DNA of 64,000 nucleotides from Thioflexithrix psekupsensis (GCF_002149925.1 NZ_MSLT01000012.1:682001-746000); one strand, 5' to 3'; numbered from the stretch's first letter, positions 25,717-36,210 are shown. The notes: a model not told the origin generated them from the sequence alone. Made by a program: numbers and translations.

Positions 25717-27570
25717 TTAACCCAAACTTAAACGTTGACGGGTTTCAGAAGTCGGTACCCCTTCGGCATTCCAACCGCGTAATTGGTAATATTCAGGCAA
25801 CATCTTGTCTAATTCATTGACTCTGCCTTGTGCGGGGCCAGTATTGGCGGGTTCTTTCAACAAACGCGGAGGCAAGGTGTCATCTTTCGCGCTTAAACCC
25901 GCGGCCAGATTAAATTCCCGCTCCATATTCCAAACGCGCTCGCCCATGGTCACCAATTTTTCCATTGACCAATCGCCCTCACATGCGGCTGCGATTTGTG
26001 GTTGAATGTCTTCTAACGACCACGCAAACGTTGTGAATACGCAAATTCCCGCAGAATCCACCACCGCCGTGGCATCTTGAAACGCTTTAACCAATCCTGC
26101 TTTGCCTTCGGTGTGCAACGGATCGGTTTTAACGGGAATTCCCATGACTTCAGAAGCAATTGTATAACCACGTAAATGACACGCGCCACGATTACTGGTA
26201 GCATACGCCAAACCAATTCCTTGAATACCCCGCGCATCGTAAGCAGGAAATTCCTGCCCTTTTACGGTCATGGATAATTCGGGACGGCCGTATTTTTCAC
26301 ACAAACGTTTCGATCCCAGACCAATATCTTTACCGAAACCTTCGCCTTTTGCGGTCAATTCGGCCAGAGTTGTCAGGGCTTCCGCAGAGCCGAATTTTAA
26401 TTCTAAACCGCCCGTTTGCTCTGTCGTCAACACGCCTTCTTGGTACAATTCCATGGCGGCTGCGACGGTTGCACCAAAAGAAATTGGATCCATGCCATCT
26501 TCATTACATAAGAAATTGGCATAAGTGAGCGCGTCCAAATCATCTACGCCCGTGTCAGAACCCAAAGCCCAAGCGGCTTCGTATTCGAGTCCACCTGATG
26601 CGCCCCAATATTGGGGTTTGTTGACAATCGTGTAATGCTCTTTATCGATTGTAGAAATACGACCGCAGGCAATTGTACAACTAAAACACGCGGCATTGGT
26701 GACTAAATTGGGTTTATTATCACTGGCGCGGGGTTCGTGCATCGCTTCGCCAGAGATTTTATGCGCGCCTTCAAAATGGACTTCGCGCCAATTACGGGTT
26801 GGCATTGCGCCCACTTCGTTGATCACGTTCATTAACACTTGTGTGCCGTATTGCGGCAAACCTTGCCCCGTGACGGCATTGTTATGTAACACTTCTTTAC
26901 CTTTACGCACGGCTTCCATAAAGGCTTTAGGGTCTTTAATATTGGCGACTCCTTTTGTGCCACGAACGACAACGGCTTTTAAATTCTTGGAAGCCATCAC
27001 CGTTCCCACACCAGAACGTCCTGCGGCACGATGTAAGTCATTGATAACGCCCGCAAATAAACAACCTTGTTCCGCCGAACGTCCCACCGTAGCAATACGG
27101 ATTAATGGGTCTTGGTGTTTTTGGCGAATGAGTTTATCGGCTTCCCACGCAGATTGTCCCCAGATAAAACTGGCATCGCGTAATTCAGGTTTATCATTTT
27201 CTAAAAATAAATACACGGGTTTGGGGGATTTACCTTCAAAAATAATCATGTCCCAGCCGGCCATTTTGATTTCTGCCCCGATAAAGCCGCCTGAATTAGA
27301 ACAAGCAATCGTGCCAGTCAGGGGACTTTTGGTCACCACAGAATAACGGCCACCCGTAGATGCAGGCGTACCTGTCAAGGGGCCTGTGGTCATGATCAAT
27401 TTATTTTCTGGGGATAAGGCGTTGATTTTCGGATCGATTTCTGAGATCAAATATTTACTGGCCAAGCCGCGTTGTCCGAGATACAAGGTTGCCCATTCCA
27501 TATTCAGAGGTTCAGGTTTACACGTGCCTTCGGTCAAATTGACGCGCAGTACTTTTCTTGTCCATGCCAT
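25717..27570 (-). CDS. Aldehyde:ferredoxin oxidoreductase, tungsten-pterin (AorB-like)
   Basis: 617 residues from the ATG at 27570 (MAWTRKVLRVNL); the frame is open 28 codons further, but AGGAGT lies about 10 bp before this ATG. AOR-family features are the N-terminal strand LRVNLTEG, YLGQRGLASKYL, TGPLTGTPA, GRYSVVTKSPLTG (pterin-binding region), RAAGRSGVGTVMASKNLKA, and the [4Fe-4S] ligands in CFSCTIACGR with a later Cys (SAGICVFTT). The enzyme oxidises aldehydes to acids, or can reduce acids at low potential, using a W-bis-pterin site. With Fe-S, FAD and MoaD-like neighbours it matches the AorABCD layout. The substrate is unknown. Confidence 0.93.
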   Translation of the reverse strand: MAWTRKVLRVNLTEGTCKPEPLNMEWATLYLGQRGLASKYLISEIDPKINALSPENKLIMTTGPLTGTPASTGGRYSVVTKSPLTGTIACSNSGGFIGAEIKMAGWDMIIFEGKSPKPVYLFLENDKPELRDASFIWGQSAWEADKLIRQKHQDPLIRIATVGRSAEQGCLFAGVINDLHRAAGRSGVGTVMASKNLKAVVVRGTKGVANIKDPKAFMEAVRKGKEVLHNNAVTGQGLPQYGTQVLMNVINEVGAMPTRNWREVHFEGAHKISGEAMHEPRASDNKPNLVTNAACFSCTIACGRISTIDKEHYTIVNKPQYWGASGGLEYEAAWALGSDTGVDDLDALTYANFLCNEDGMDPISFGATVAAAMELYQEGVLTTEQTGGLELKFGSAEALTTLAELTAKGEGFGKDIGLGSKRLCEKYGRPELSMTVKGQEFPAYDARGIQGIGLAYATSNRGACHLRGYTIASEVMGIPVKTDPLHTEGKAGLVKAFQDATAVVDSAGICVFTTFAWSLEDIQPQIAAACEGDWSMEKLVTMGERVWNMEREFNLAAGLSAKDDTLPPRLLKEPANTGPAQGRVNELDKMLPEYYQLRGWNAEGVPTSETRQRLSLG

Positions 27571-27617
27571 AATACAGTTACTCCTAAAAACGAGGGATTT
27601 AAAGTGAAAAATGATGA

Positions 27618-28091
27618 TTAAGCGGCGTGTGACGTGCCAGTTTTTGCAGCCCAAGCGCGCATTTTATCGAGGCCGGTCCAATTGGCATCGACATAAGTAA
27701 TGGCTTGCGTGGGGCAGGCTTCGGCACATTTCGGATCGCCGCCGCATAAATCACATTTCACCACTTTACCGGTTTCTTGGCTGTAATTAACGGTGCCAAA
27801 TGGGCAAGCAATCGTGCAAACTTTACAGCCCACACATAAAGAAGTTAATACTTCTTTTGCGCCCGTTCCTCGATTGACGCGAATGGCTTCCACTGGGCAA
27901 GCGTGCAAACACCAGGCTTCAGCGCATTGCGTGCAGGTGTAAGGCACAAAGCGGCCTTCATGTTCAAAATTAAACACTTTAATCCGCGATTTAGACGGGT
28001 TAAAAACGCCTTCATTTTCGTAAGAACAAGCCATTTCACATTGTAAACAGCCTGTGCATTTAGCGGGATTAATATGTAAAGACTTTTGCAT
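27618..28091 (-). CDS. Four-cluster ferredoxin subunit (AorA-like)
   Basis: 157 residues from the ATG at 28091, which has AGGAG 8 bp upstream. Four cysteine groups are seen: CTGCLQCEMAC, CTQCAEAWCLHACP, CVGCKVCTIACP and CDLCGGDPKCAEACP, enough for four [4Fe-4S] clusters as in DmsB/HycB-type electron-transfer subunits. It is the first gene of the operon, 47 bp before the catalytic gene, and should carry electrons between the tungsten subunit and the FAD subunit. In Aromatoleum, AorA polymerises to a nanowire-like filament with AorB (established for that enzyme only). Confidence 0.92.
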   Translation of the reverse strand: MQKSLHINPAKCTGCLQCEMACSYENEGVFNPSKSRIKVFNFEHEGRFVPYTCTQCAEAWCLHACPVEAIRVNRGTGAKEVLTSLCVGCKVCTIACPFGTVNYSQETGKVVKCDLCGGDPKCAEACPTQAITYVDANWTGLDKMRAWAAKTGTSHAA

Positions 28092-28581
28092 TAAGTTTCT
28101 CCTCACCATAAATCGCCATAAAGAAATATGGTGTTTGGTGTTGTTATTGTTGACAGGGTTAAGTCAGACGTTTTTGCGTCCACGATCCCTTATTGTGGCG
28201 TTGCTATGCAGCAAGAACTAGGCCGATACTAAATATATTCTAATACAATGATATTAAAAGAAATTTAATGATAAACCATAAAGTAGATTTGATTCAAGAC
28301 CAGAAAAGCTGTGCTTCATTTTTGGGACAATATGTTGCAGGTGTCACGGGAAAAGATTAACAGTGAGCGAAAACGAAACGGATCATTTTATAGCCATACA
28401 AAATGGCCGCTTGAATTTAATCCAATCAATAAAATACAGCCGTGACAAAACAAACAGAGGCAATGGAAACACATAAATGTAATTCTTCATTTTAAGGCCT
28501 ATTTTAAATTTATATTACTGATGATTTTTGCTACCATTAACAGGCACATTAGCCAAAATACCCTCACTTGGAGAAAAAATC
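28092..28581. other. Divergent intergenic region between the aor operon and cyclase gene
   Basis: About 490 bp with promoters expected in both directions. I see no gene. TTGCT/AGCAA (about 28201-28215) can form a small hairpin on the aor side, and the last 90 bp before the cyclase are A/T rich (ATTTTAAATTTATATTACTG) with possible -10 boxes. A GGAG site precedes the cyclase ATG at 28582. No riboswitch or repeat element was recognised. Confidence 0.45.
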
Positions 28582-31569
28582 ATGTTTAAAAATTTAAAAT
28601 TAAAAAATAAGTTACTATTTTCTTTCTTTCTTATTACTACCCTTTCAACCGCTGCGACCACTTTATTTTCTATTTATTATTTCTCGCATAAGATTCATGA
28701 AGAAGCCACGTACAATATGCGCAAATATATTCGTGTGGCCGATTTGGTTTATAAAAATAAAATTATGGAATCTCGCAATGGTGTTTCTATCATGGCGGCG
28801 GATGGTGGATTGCAGATTTTAGTGAATTTCACCATACGCAATAAGATTAATGAATATTTAGAAAAATCTTTACAAAATACCCGCGATTATCACCAAGTGG
28901 TGGTGGTTAATACGCAAAATGAAATACTAGCCCAAGCCAATACCAGTGCTTTTAGCGAATTAGAACAACTCAGCTATCAAGACAATGAGCTAATTAAACA
29001 AGCTCTATTAAGAAAACAGCCCGTGGCGGCTACTGAAAAAATAATGTTGGCACAAATACCTTTATTATCTATTTCGGCCGCCGCGCCCATTCCTAAAAGC
29101 AGCAATGTGGTTAAACAAAACTCAAATCCCAGTTCATCAGAACCTGAATTTACAGGCGTGGTTTTAGTGCGTTATTTGCTTAATAGCAGCGATGTGGTTT
29201 TAAATAATATTAAAGAATTATTAGATGTCACTGCGGCTATTTATCATGAAAATGTCATTATTGACGCCAAAATTGCTAATGAACACACTCAACCTGTTAT
29301 TCCTGCTGAATTATATCAATACTTAATGACAGGAAAACAAAAAGAAGCCGAAAAAATAGACATTCGCTCTCAAGGACAATTAGCCGAATATAAAGTATTA
29401 ACTGATATTTTACAGCAACCCATTGGCGTTTTAGGCATCAATATCTCAGCACAACCTTATGTCGATACCACCCAACATGCGGCGCAAACTTTAGTTTTCA
29501 TTATGGTGTTGTGCATTTTAATGGCTTCATTATTAGGCTACTTATTGGCGCGCAGTATTTTAATTCCCATTTACCAATTATTAACAGGCGTTAAACGGGT
29601 CACTTCGGGAGATTTATCGTACGAGATTATGATTAATTTAAAAGATGAATTAGGTACATTAGCCCATTCTTTTAATAGCATGTCTCACCAACTTAATGAT
29701 TTATTTAATACTTTAGAACAACGCATTGCCGATGCCACGCGCCAATTGCAAAATACTCTCGCCCACATGACGGCAATTATTGACAATATGGCGGATGGTT
29801 TATTAGTGACGGATACCAAAGGGCGAGTAATTCGTTATAACCCTGCATTATCAGCAATGTTTCCCGAACAAAAAAATTTGCAAGGGCAGCCTTTTGCTGC
29901 GTTATTAAACACAGAAATTGCCGACATTACCAGCCGTTCTCAAGAAGAAATAAACGCCACCCATTCGGTGGAATTAGCCTTAACACAACAGCGTTTTGCT
30001 AAAGCCGTGGCCACGGCCATTATTCAAAAAGATGCCTTTGATGAAAATCATCAACATCATTATATTGGCTCGCGTTATATAGGCACCGTTATTTTAATTC
30101 GAGATATTACCCGCGAAAAAGAAATTGACCAAATGTTAAAAAACACTGTAGATACGTTGACTCGAGTTGGCACGGCATTGTCTGCGGAAAATGATTTAAC
30201 TCGGCTATTAGAATTGTGTGTTTCTGAGGCGCGTCGTTTAATGAATGCGGATGCGGGCAATTTATATATTTTAGAACAGAATGTTTTAAAATTTAAAATT
30301 ATTCAAAATCGCACCATGAATTTATTTTTAAATGATAATTCACCCGAATTGGCGAATTTAGAAACAATTGAGTTAGACAGTGATTTTTTTGTGGCAAAGT
30401 GTGCTAAAGAAAAGCGCATTTTAGTGGTGAATGAACAAGAAATAAGTCAACAGAGAGAACATATTAATTTATTTGTAGGTTATCCGCTACAACAAATGTT
30501 AGTTGTTCCTTTACTCGACCGCTTGCAAAACATTGTGGGCGTGTTGGAATTGATCAATCCATCAGACCCGAAAACAGGCAAATATGTTTTAACCGATAGT
30601 AACCAAATTGAAATTATTAATTCTCTCGCTTCACAAACTGCTGTAGCCATTGATAATGCGCGTAATTATCAGCGGATTGAGCATAAAAATATTGCTTTTA
30701 AACGCTTCGTGCCAACTGAATTTTTATCCCGCTTAGGACATCAAGAAATTGAACAAGTGCAGTTGGGTAATGCGTCTCAAGAAAAAATGTCTGTTTTATT
30801 TGCTGACATTCGTTCTTTTACCGATATTTCTGAGCATTTGACCGCAGAAGAAACCTTTCATTTTCTCAATGAATATTTGCATTGTATTGGCCCTAATATT
30901 TCTGTTAATGGCGGCTTTATTGACAAATATATTGGTGATGCCATTATGGCATTATTCCCTGGTCACAGTGTGAATATGGGATATGATGCGGTGGCGGCAG
31001 CGGTGGGCATGATGCGGCAATTAACTGTCTTAAATAATAAACGATTAAGCCAACAATTGCCGCCAATTCATATTGGGATTGGCATTCATACGGGCGCATT
31101 AACTTTGGGCATTATTGGTTTTGAAACGCGCTTAGAAAGTACGGTGATTGGAGATACCGTTAATCTGGCTTCTCGCTTAGAAAGCCTAACAAAAAAATAT
31201 GGCATTAACATCGCTATTACCGCTAACACATTGTCTTATTTAAGTGCGGAACATACTTTTTTAATTCGAGAAATGGATACGGTGCGCGTTAAAGGTAAAG
31301 AAGATGCCATTACTTTTTATGAAGTCTTTGATGCTGATGAATCTATTATGCGGAATTATAAACAAGCAACATTGTCTGATTATCAATGTGCATTAAAATC
31401 TTATAAAGAAAAAGACTGGGCGCAAGCCTTAACTCAATTTGAACGTATCGCTCAATATGCACCAGAGACAGATCATATTGTGCAGATTTATTGCACTCGC
31501 TGCCGAGAATTTTTAACTAATCCTCCAGATGAAAATTGGGATGGAATTACGCGATTAATGGATAAATAA
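28582..31569 (+). CDS. Membrane sensor adenylate/guanylate cyclase (HAMP-PAS-GAF-CYC)
   Basis: 995 residues. A first membrane helix (about 10-32), a periplasmic sensor of about 280 residues, a second helix (about 308-330), HAMP (about 331-385), PAS (about 395-520), GAF (about 530-690) and a class III cyclase domain (about 715-890) follow in order. VLFADIRSFTDIS holds the first metal Asp and FIDKYIGDAIMALF the second; SRLESLTKKYG is a later conserved block. A single TPR-like pair closes the protein. Whether it makes cAMP or cGMP cannot be decided by eye. The frame opens at 28528, but ATG 28582 (MFKNLKLKNKLL) has GGAG 8 bp upstream. It is followed at 10 bp by a DUF498 gene. Confidence 0.92.
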   Translation: MFKNLKLKNKLLFSFFLITTLSTAATTLFSIYYFSHKIHEEATYNMRKYIRVADLVYKNKIMESRNGVSIMAADGGLQILVNFTIRNKINEYLEKSLQNTRDYHQVVVVNTQNEILAQANTSAFSELEQLSYQDNELIKQALLRKQPVAATEKIMLAQIPLLSISAAAPIPKSSNVVKQNSNPSSSEPEFTGVVLVRYLLNSSDVVLNNIKELLDVTAAIYHENVIIDAKIANEHTQPVIPAELYQYLMTGKQKEAEKIDIRSQGQLAEYKVLTDILQQPIGVLGINISAQPYVDTTQHAAQTLVFIMVLCILMASLLGYLLARSILIPIYQLLTGVKRVTSGDLSYEIMINLKDELGTLAHSFNSMSHQLNDLFNTLEQRIADATRQLQNTLAHMTAIIDNMADGLLVTDTKGRVIRYNPALSAMFPEQKNLQGQPFAALLNTEIADITSRSQEEINATHSVELALTQQRFAKAVATAIIQKDAFDENHQHHYIGSRYIGTVILIRDITREKEIDQMLKNTVDTLTRVGTALSAENDLTRLLELCVSEARRLMNADAGNLYILEQNVLKFKIIQNRTMNLFLNDNSPELANLETIELDSDFFVAKCAKEKRILVVNEQEISQQREHINLFVGYPLQQMLVVPLLDRLQNIVGVLELINPSDPKTGKYVLTDSNQIEIINSLASQTAVAIDNARNYQRIEHKNIAFKRFVPTEFLSRLGHQEIEQVQLGNASQEKMSVLFADIRSFTDISEHLTAEETFHFLNEYLHCIGPNISVNGGFIDKYIGDAIMALFPGHSVNMGYDAVAAAVGMMRQLTVLNNKRLSQQLPPIHIGIGIHTGALTLGIIGFETRLESTVIGDTVNLASRLESLTKKYGINIAITANTLSYLSAEHTFLIREMDTVRVKGKEDAITFYEVFDADESIMRNYKQATLSDYQCALKSYKEKDWAQALTQFERIAQYAPETDHIVQIYCTRCREFLTNPPDENWDGITRLMDK

Positions 31570-31579
31570 AGGTTTATTT

Positions 31580-31951
31580 ATGAAGTTACATTTAGAAGAT
31601 ATTTTAGGTTATCGCATTCAATCTTATCAACAAGGGCAAATTAAAATTAATGATACGATGTATCGAGATCATTTAATTGTCATGCCCCATCAGTTATTAG
31701 CTTGGACAATTGCCGATCCATTGGCGATTTCTATGGCAGAAATGGAGGTCATTTTAGCCCATCGGCCGGAATTAATTGTGTTAGGTACGGGGGCTTTGCA
31801 ACGTTTTCCGCATCGCAGTGTCATGGAAGCGGTTTTACAAATGGGCATTGGCTTAGAAGTGATGGCAACGCAAGCCGCTTGTTATACTTATAACATTGTT
31901 GCCGCTGAAGGGCGACAGGTCGCGGCTGCGTTGCTGTTAGAACCACATTAA
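31580..31951 (+). CDS. Mth938/DUF498 domain protein
   Basis: 123 residues matching the Mth938-like family (DUF498/DUF598, related to mitochondrial NDUFAF3): the opening strand DILGYRIQSYQQGQIKIN, the central PELIVLGTGALQRFP and GIGLEVMATQAACYTYNIV. The human relative helps assemble complex I; the bacterial role is not settled. It starts 10 bp after the cyclase stop and is probably cotranscribed. It is convergent with the OmpA-like gene. Confidence 0.88.
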   Translation: MKLHLEDILGYRIQSYQQGQIKINDTMYRDHLIVMPHQLLAWTIADPLAISMAEMEVILAHRPELIVLGTGALQRFPHRSVMEAVLQMGIGLEVMATQAACYTYNIVAAEGRQVAAALLLEPH

Positions 31952-31973
31952 AAAAATGTGAGAAAACAAGCGA

Positions 31974-32882
31974 TTACCAACGCTCGCCTTCATTAAGAAT
32001 AGTAATTTCTACCCGTCGATTTTTTTGGCGGCCGGTTTCTGTCGCATTACTTTCGATGGGGCGGGCTTTACCGTAGCCATGAGTAATAATACGTTGCGGT
32101 GATACGCCACGTTGTACCAACGCCATACGCACCGATTCGGCACGTTGTTCAGACAAACCTTGGTTGTACGCATCGCCGCCGCGATCATCGGTATGACCTT
32201 CGATCAGGACGTTACGATTTTGATTCTGATTTAAAAAATCAGCGATTTTATTGAGATTATGCGTGGCACTGGGTAAAAGTTCAGCTTTTGCCGTTTCAAA
32301 TAACACATCTCCCAAAGTCAGCACTAAACCTTTTTCGGTTTGTCGTCCTTGTAACTCCTTGATTTGTTCTTGCAATTCACGGTTTTGCGCCAGTAAACGT
32401 TCGGCTTGTTTTTGGGCTTCTTCGGCTTGTAAACGAGCGCGTTCGGCTTGTTCTTGTGCCAATTGGGCTTCTCTGGCTTTTTGGTCGATTTGCTGGGCTT
32501 TTTGGCTTAATTCCCGCTCGCGTGACATCAATACCACTTCACCTTGTTGTTTTGACAAGGTATCTCGTTCCAATTCGGCAGCGCGGCGCGTACCGACCGC
32601 TTGGGCAATTTCGGCTTGACGCTGTGCCAAATAGGCTAAATGTTGCATTTGCACGGAATTATCGGCACTTTCGGCTTGTTTTAACGCTTTCTCCGCGTCA
32701 TATAAGGCCGTTTGGGCGTAAGTAGAGACATTCGGATCATTTTTTGCGGTCGAAAAAGTGCTGCGGGCATCTTTTAAAATGCTGTCTTTTTCGGGTACAC
32801 CGCTGCATCCCCACAAAAGCCCGCTTAACGTCGTAACACCAATAGCGAGTTTGGTGTAATGGGCTGCCCTGCTCATTTTCAT
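31974..32882 (-). CDS. OmpA-family lipoprotein with DUF4398 region
   Basis: 302 residues. A lipoprotein signal with lipobox LLWGC puts the lipidated Cys near residue 26. A DUF4398-like helical region (about 35-105) and a long Gln/Ala/Glu-rich coiled coil (about 105-185) lead to a C-terminal OmpA peptidoglycan-binding domain. The OmpA signature GHTDDRGGDAYNQGLSEQRA is near residues 231-250 and RKNRRVEI-like text closes it. It should tether the outer membrane to peptidoglycan. It lies 44 bp after a smaller DUF4398 lipoprotein in the same direction, so the two are likely one operon. Confidence 0.92.
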   Translation of the reverse strand: MKMSRAAHYTKLAIGVTTLSGLLWGCSGVPEKDSILKDARSTFSTAKNDPNVSTYAQTALYDAEKALKQAESADNSVQMQHLAYLAQRQAEIAQAVGTRRAAELERDTLSKQQGEVVLMSRERELSQKAQQIDQKAREAQLAQEQAERARLQAEEAQKQAERLLAQNRELQEQIKELQGRQTEKGLVLTLGDVLFETAKAELLPSATHNLNKIADFLNQNQNRNVLIEGHTDDRGGDAYNQGLSEQRAESVRMALVQRGVSPQRIITHGYGKARPIESNATETGRQKNRRVEITILNEGERW

Positions 32883-32926
32883 AATACAATTCTCCTCAGC
32901 GTTGCGTTCAACGAGTTCAACTGGAA

Positions 32927-33298
32927 TTAGCGATTGATTTCGCGGCGTAATGTTTCAATACTGCGACGCAAGTCTTCGGTGGCTTGACGCGCACGGATAG
33001 ATTGCACTTTTGCCTCAGCCAAGCGGGCATCCATGAGGGCTTGATCGGCAAGATGTTCTGCTGTTTCGTAGTCTTCATTGGCAACAGCGGCTTTGGCTTG
33101 TGCCAATTTGTCTTCGGCGCGGCGCAATTCGATCAGTTCACGCGCTTCAGTATCACGTGCGGTATTGATAAACGATTCAGCGGTGGTCAATTTTTCTGTT
33201 GGTGGCTGTTTATTGCTGCCACATCCAGACAGCAGGGTGACTGCGCATAATGCCGACACTGTCAGTCCAGCATAGCGAGCAAATCTAGTTTTGGTCAT
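32927..33298 (-). CDS. DUF4398 lipoprotein
   Basis: 123 residues. The signal peptide ends with lipobox LLSGC (Cys about 26). The mature part is an all-helical DUF4398 domain (ESFINTARDTEARELI, LAQAKAAVANEDYETAEHLADQA), the same type that opens the OmpA-like protein downstream. The function of DUF4398 is unknown; here it probably forms a periplasmic helical rod with its neighbour. First gene of the two-gene leftward unit. Confidence 0.9.
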   Translation of the reverse strand: MTKTRFARYAGLTVSALCAVTLLSGCGSNKQPPTEKLTTAESFINTARDTEARELIELRRAEDKLAQAKAAVANEDYETAEHLADQALMDARLAEAKVQSIRARQATEDLRRSIETLRREINR

Positions 33299-33460
33299 GA
33301 GTCCAGTCCTCTTAACAATTAAAAGGGATAAAACGCCTGAGATAGTCCCATTGCATTTTTTTTCAAGTTTTGCTGAGAAAATTCAGCAAATTTTATGTCG
33401 AAGATTATTTTACCGTATCATTTTGTGCTTAAATTCAGCCGAGCATTAGAACGTTCGACA

Positions 33461-33491
33461 AGCCTAATAGGCTTTTAAAACCTATTAGGTT
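33461..33491 (-). terminator. Paired palindromes after the TAXI gene
   Basis: CCTAATAGG (33463-33471) and CCTATTAGG (33481-33489) are inverted around 9 nt. Each half is also a small palindrome (AGCCTA-A-TAGGCT and AACCTA-T-TAGGTT). It lies 14 bp past the TAXI gene stop and probably ends that transcript, though the U-run is poor. Confidence 0.5.
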
Positions 33492-33504
33492 TGCTTATCT
33501 GCGC

Positions 33505-34566
33505 TTAATTCGTGGTCATGCGCAAATTATCAGGAATGGTTAAACCTTGCTCTTGATAATACTTTAAAGCACCGGGATGTAACGGCATTGGCAAGGCGTT
33601 TAAGGCATATTCCAACGCAATTGCACTGGCTGATTTATGAATGGTTTGCAAAAAAGATAAATTCTCATAAATCATCTTCACAATCTGATACACCGCTTCC
33701 TCACTCACATCATCCCGAACCACCAATAAATTGCCTTGAGCAATACTGTTTATCACATCCGTTTGCTTAGGATAACTATCCGCCGGAATGGAATAACGTA
33801 ACCATAATGGATATTGTTGATTAATGGTGGCTAACTGCTCATCGGTGATGTTTAGAATCGCCAAATTTTCTCCCACTGTCGCAAAAGCCCGTGATACCGC
33901 ATTAACTGGCACACCACCGGGAGTGTACATCCCTGAGATAATACCGTTTTGTAACGCATCGGAAGCAGGGCCGTAACCCAATGGATTCAACGTAAAAACC
34001 GTCTCCGGCACAATCCCCAAAGCCGACAAAATATAACGCCCAGAACCCTCTGACCCCGAACCCGGTAAACCTAAACTGAAATTTATCGCCGATAATTCTT
34101 GTAAATCAGCCAACGTTCCCGATTTCACAAATTGTTTGTGCAAAACAAAATGTTCTACATTATGCCATAAGGTGGTGACGGCACGCAATTGTTTATACGC
34201 CCCTTGCGCGCTCAATTCTCCCGTGCCATTCCATGCCCACGCACCATATAAACTTTGCAATATGGCAAATTGTGCCTGATCGTTTCTCAGAAAATCAATA
34301 TTTTGCGCAGAACCCGCCGAGCTAATCGCCGATAAAGAAATACCCGTTTTGGGTTCTAACTTGACTTTACTCACGGTCGCAATCGCCACACCCATAGGGT
34401 AAAACGTGCCACCTGTAGTAGCTGTTGCCAATACATAGCTGCGGTTTGTATTTTCTTCGGTGGGGGGGGCTTGAGTTTCTTGGGTTTCTTGTGCGACAAC
34501 TAGACTGGATATAAAACAAACCAACGCACTGACCCACAGTCTGCGCCAGAAAAACTTTGTGGTCAT
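33505..34566 (-). CDS. TAXI-family TRAP transporter solute-binding protein
   Basis: 353 residues with a cleavable signal peptide (about 1-25). TAXI features: ATATTGGTFYPMGVAIA near residues 47-63, AISSAGSAQNIDFLRNDQAQFAILQS, and LGLPGSGSEGSGRYIL. These periplasmic proteins deliver organic acids or amino acids such as glutamate to a TRAP permease. No DctM/DctQ-type permease gene is nearby, so the transporter partner must be elsewhere or the protein acts as a sensor. It follows nadB in the same direction, with 39 bp between them. Confidence 0.9.
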   Translation of the reverse strand: MTTKFFWRRLWVSALVCFISSLVVAQETQETQAPPTEENTNRSYVLATATTGGTFYPMGVAIATVSKVKLEPKTGISLSAISSAGSAQNIDFLRNDQAQFAILQSLYGAWAWNGTGELSAQGAYKQLRAVTTLWHNVEHFVLHKQFVKSGTLADLQELSAINFSLGLPGSGSEGSGRYILSALGIVPETVFTLNPLGYGPASDALQNGIISGMYTPGGVPVNAVSRAFATVGENLAILNITDEQLATINQQYPLWLRYSIPADSYPKQTDVINSIAQGNLLVVRDDVSEEAVYQIVKMIYENLSFLQTIHKSASAIALEYALNALPMPLHPGALKYYQEQGLTIPDNLRMTTN

Positions 34567-34605
34567 AATATACTCCGTAGATGGTGTAGGGTGGAACGAA
34601 TGAGT

Positions 34606-36210
34606 TTAACTGTCTGGTGTTAAAATTGTGTTAGCGGCCACGGGTAAAGTATTGGGATAATCCAATGTATAATGGAGTCCGCGACTCTCGCGGCGTAATA
34701 ATGCCGAACGAATAATTAAATCAGCCACTTGCACTAAATTACGCAACTCAATCAAATCATTACTGACACGGAAATGGCTGTAATATTCAAAAATCTCACT
34801 TTCTAACAATTCAATACGACGTTTAGCACGTTGTAGACGTTTTTTCGTGCGCACAATGCCCACATAATCCCACATAAATCGCCGCAATTCATCCCAATTG
34901 TGCGACACCACCACTTCCTCATCCGAATCCGTCACCCGACTTTCATCCCACGCCGGTAGCAACGGCACCCGAATATCTGATTGCGCTTTGCGTAAAATAT
35001 CCTCACTGGCTGAATGTGCAAACACCAAACATTCTAACAATGAATTACTTGCCATGCGATTCGCGCCGTGTAATCCAGTATGAGCGACCTCACCGATGGC
35101 GTACAAATTTTCTACGTCGGTGCGTCCCGACAAATCGGTCATCACACCGCCGCAGGTGTAATGCGCCGCAGGAACAATCGGCAACGGTTGATGCGTCATG
35201 TCATAACCAAATTCTAAGCAACGATGATAAATATTAGGAAAATGATTAATAATAAAATCAGCAGGTTGATGACTAATGTCTAAAAATAAACAATCACTGC
35301 CTAAGCGTTTCATTTCATGGTCAATGGCGCGAGCCACAATATCTCGCGGTGCCAATTCAGCCCGTGGATCGAATTGCGACATAAACGGTGTGCCGTCGGG
35401 TAACAGTAAACGCCCTCCTTCACCGCGTACGGCTTCACTGATTAGAAATGATTTGGCTTGCGGATGATATAAACAGGTGGGATGAAATTGGATAAATTCC
35501 ATATTTGCCACGCGACAACCCGCTCTCCATGCCATTGCAATGCCATCTCCCGTGGCCACATCGGGATTGCTGGTATACAAATACACTTTGCCCGCGCCCC
35601 CCGTCGCAAGAATCACAAAACGAGCGCGAACCACATCCACTTTAGCCGTTTCTCTATTATACAAATACGCGCCCAAACAACGACGACCCGCCAAACCCAA
35701 TTTATGTGTGGTAATCAAATCGACCACCAAATGCCGTTCTAAAATTTGGATATTAGAATGATTTTTAGCCCGATCTGCCAACGTCGTTGCCACAGCGCGC
35801 CCCGTGGCATCTTCGACATGAATCACCCGACGATGACTGTGGCCGCCTTCGCGGGTTAAATGATACGTCACTTGGCCATTGTCTCGGTTGACTTCTTGCG
35901 TAAAAGGAACGCCTTGCGAAATCAGCCAATCAATACGCGCTGGCCCCTGAGAAACCGTAAATTCCACCACCCGCGGGTCGCATAAACCCGCGCCCGCATC
36001 TAAAGTGTCTTGTACATGCGCCGCCACAGAGTCATCTTCTCCCATGACAACCGAAATACCACCCTGCGCATATTGGGTGCTGCCCGAATCAATCAAATCT
36101 TTAGAAAGAACCACGACCCGCAGCGAATCAGCCAGCATCAGTGCTAAACTAAGCCCCGCCGCACCGCTACCAATAACCAGCGCGTCACATTCGAGTTGTT
36201 CTTGATTCAT
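34606..36210 (-). CDS. nadB: L-aspartate oxidase NadB
   Basis: 534 residues, the usual length. It oxidises L-aspartate to iminoaspartate, the first step of de novo NAD synthesis, with FAD. The N-terminal [11 protein letters not shown] dinucleotide motif (about 13-23), [12 protein letters not shown], the active-site region [19 protein letters not shown]-like text (about 114-130), RGEGGRLL and the C-terminal helical domain with [14 protein letters not shown] fit NadB rather than fumarate reductase or SdhA. nadA and nadC are not in view. rseC lies divergently upstream. Confidence 0.96.
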   Translation of the reverse strand: MNQEQLECDALVIGSGAAGLSLALMLADSLRVVVLSKDLIDSGSTQYAQGGISVVMGEDDSVAAHVQDTLDAGAGLCDPRVVEFTVSQGPARIDWLISQGVPFTQEVNRDNGQVTYHLTREGGHSHRRVIHVEDATGRAVATTLADRAKNHSNIQILERHLVVDLITTHKLGLAGRRCLGAYLYNRETAKVDVVRARFVILATGGAGKVYLYTSNPDVATGDGIAMAWRAGCRVANMEFIQFHPTCLYHPQAKSFLISEAVRGEGGRLLLPDGTPFMSQFDPRAELAPRDIVARAIDHEMKRLGSDCLFLDISHQPADFIINHFPNIYHRCLEFGYDMTHQPLPIVPAAHYTCGGVMTDLSGRTDVENLYAIGEVAHTGLHGANRMASNSLLECLVFAHSASEDILRKAQSDIRVPLLPAWDESRVTDSDEEVVVSHNWDELRRFMWDYVGIVRTKKRLQRAKRRIELLESEIFEYYSHFRVSNDLIELRNLVQVADLIIRSALLRRESRGLHYTLDYPNTLPVAANTILTPDS

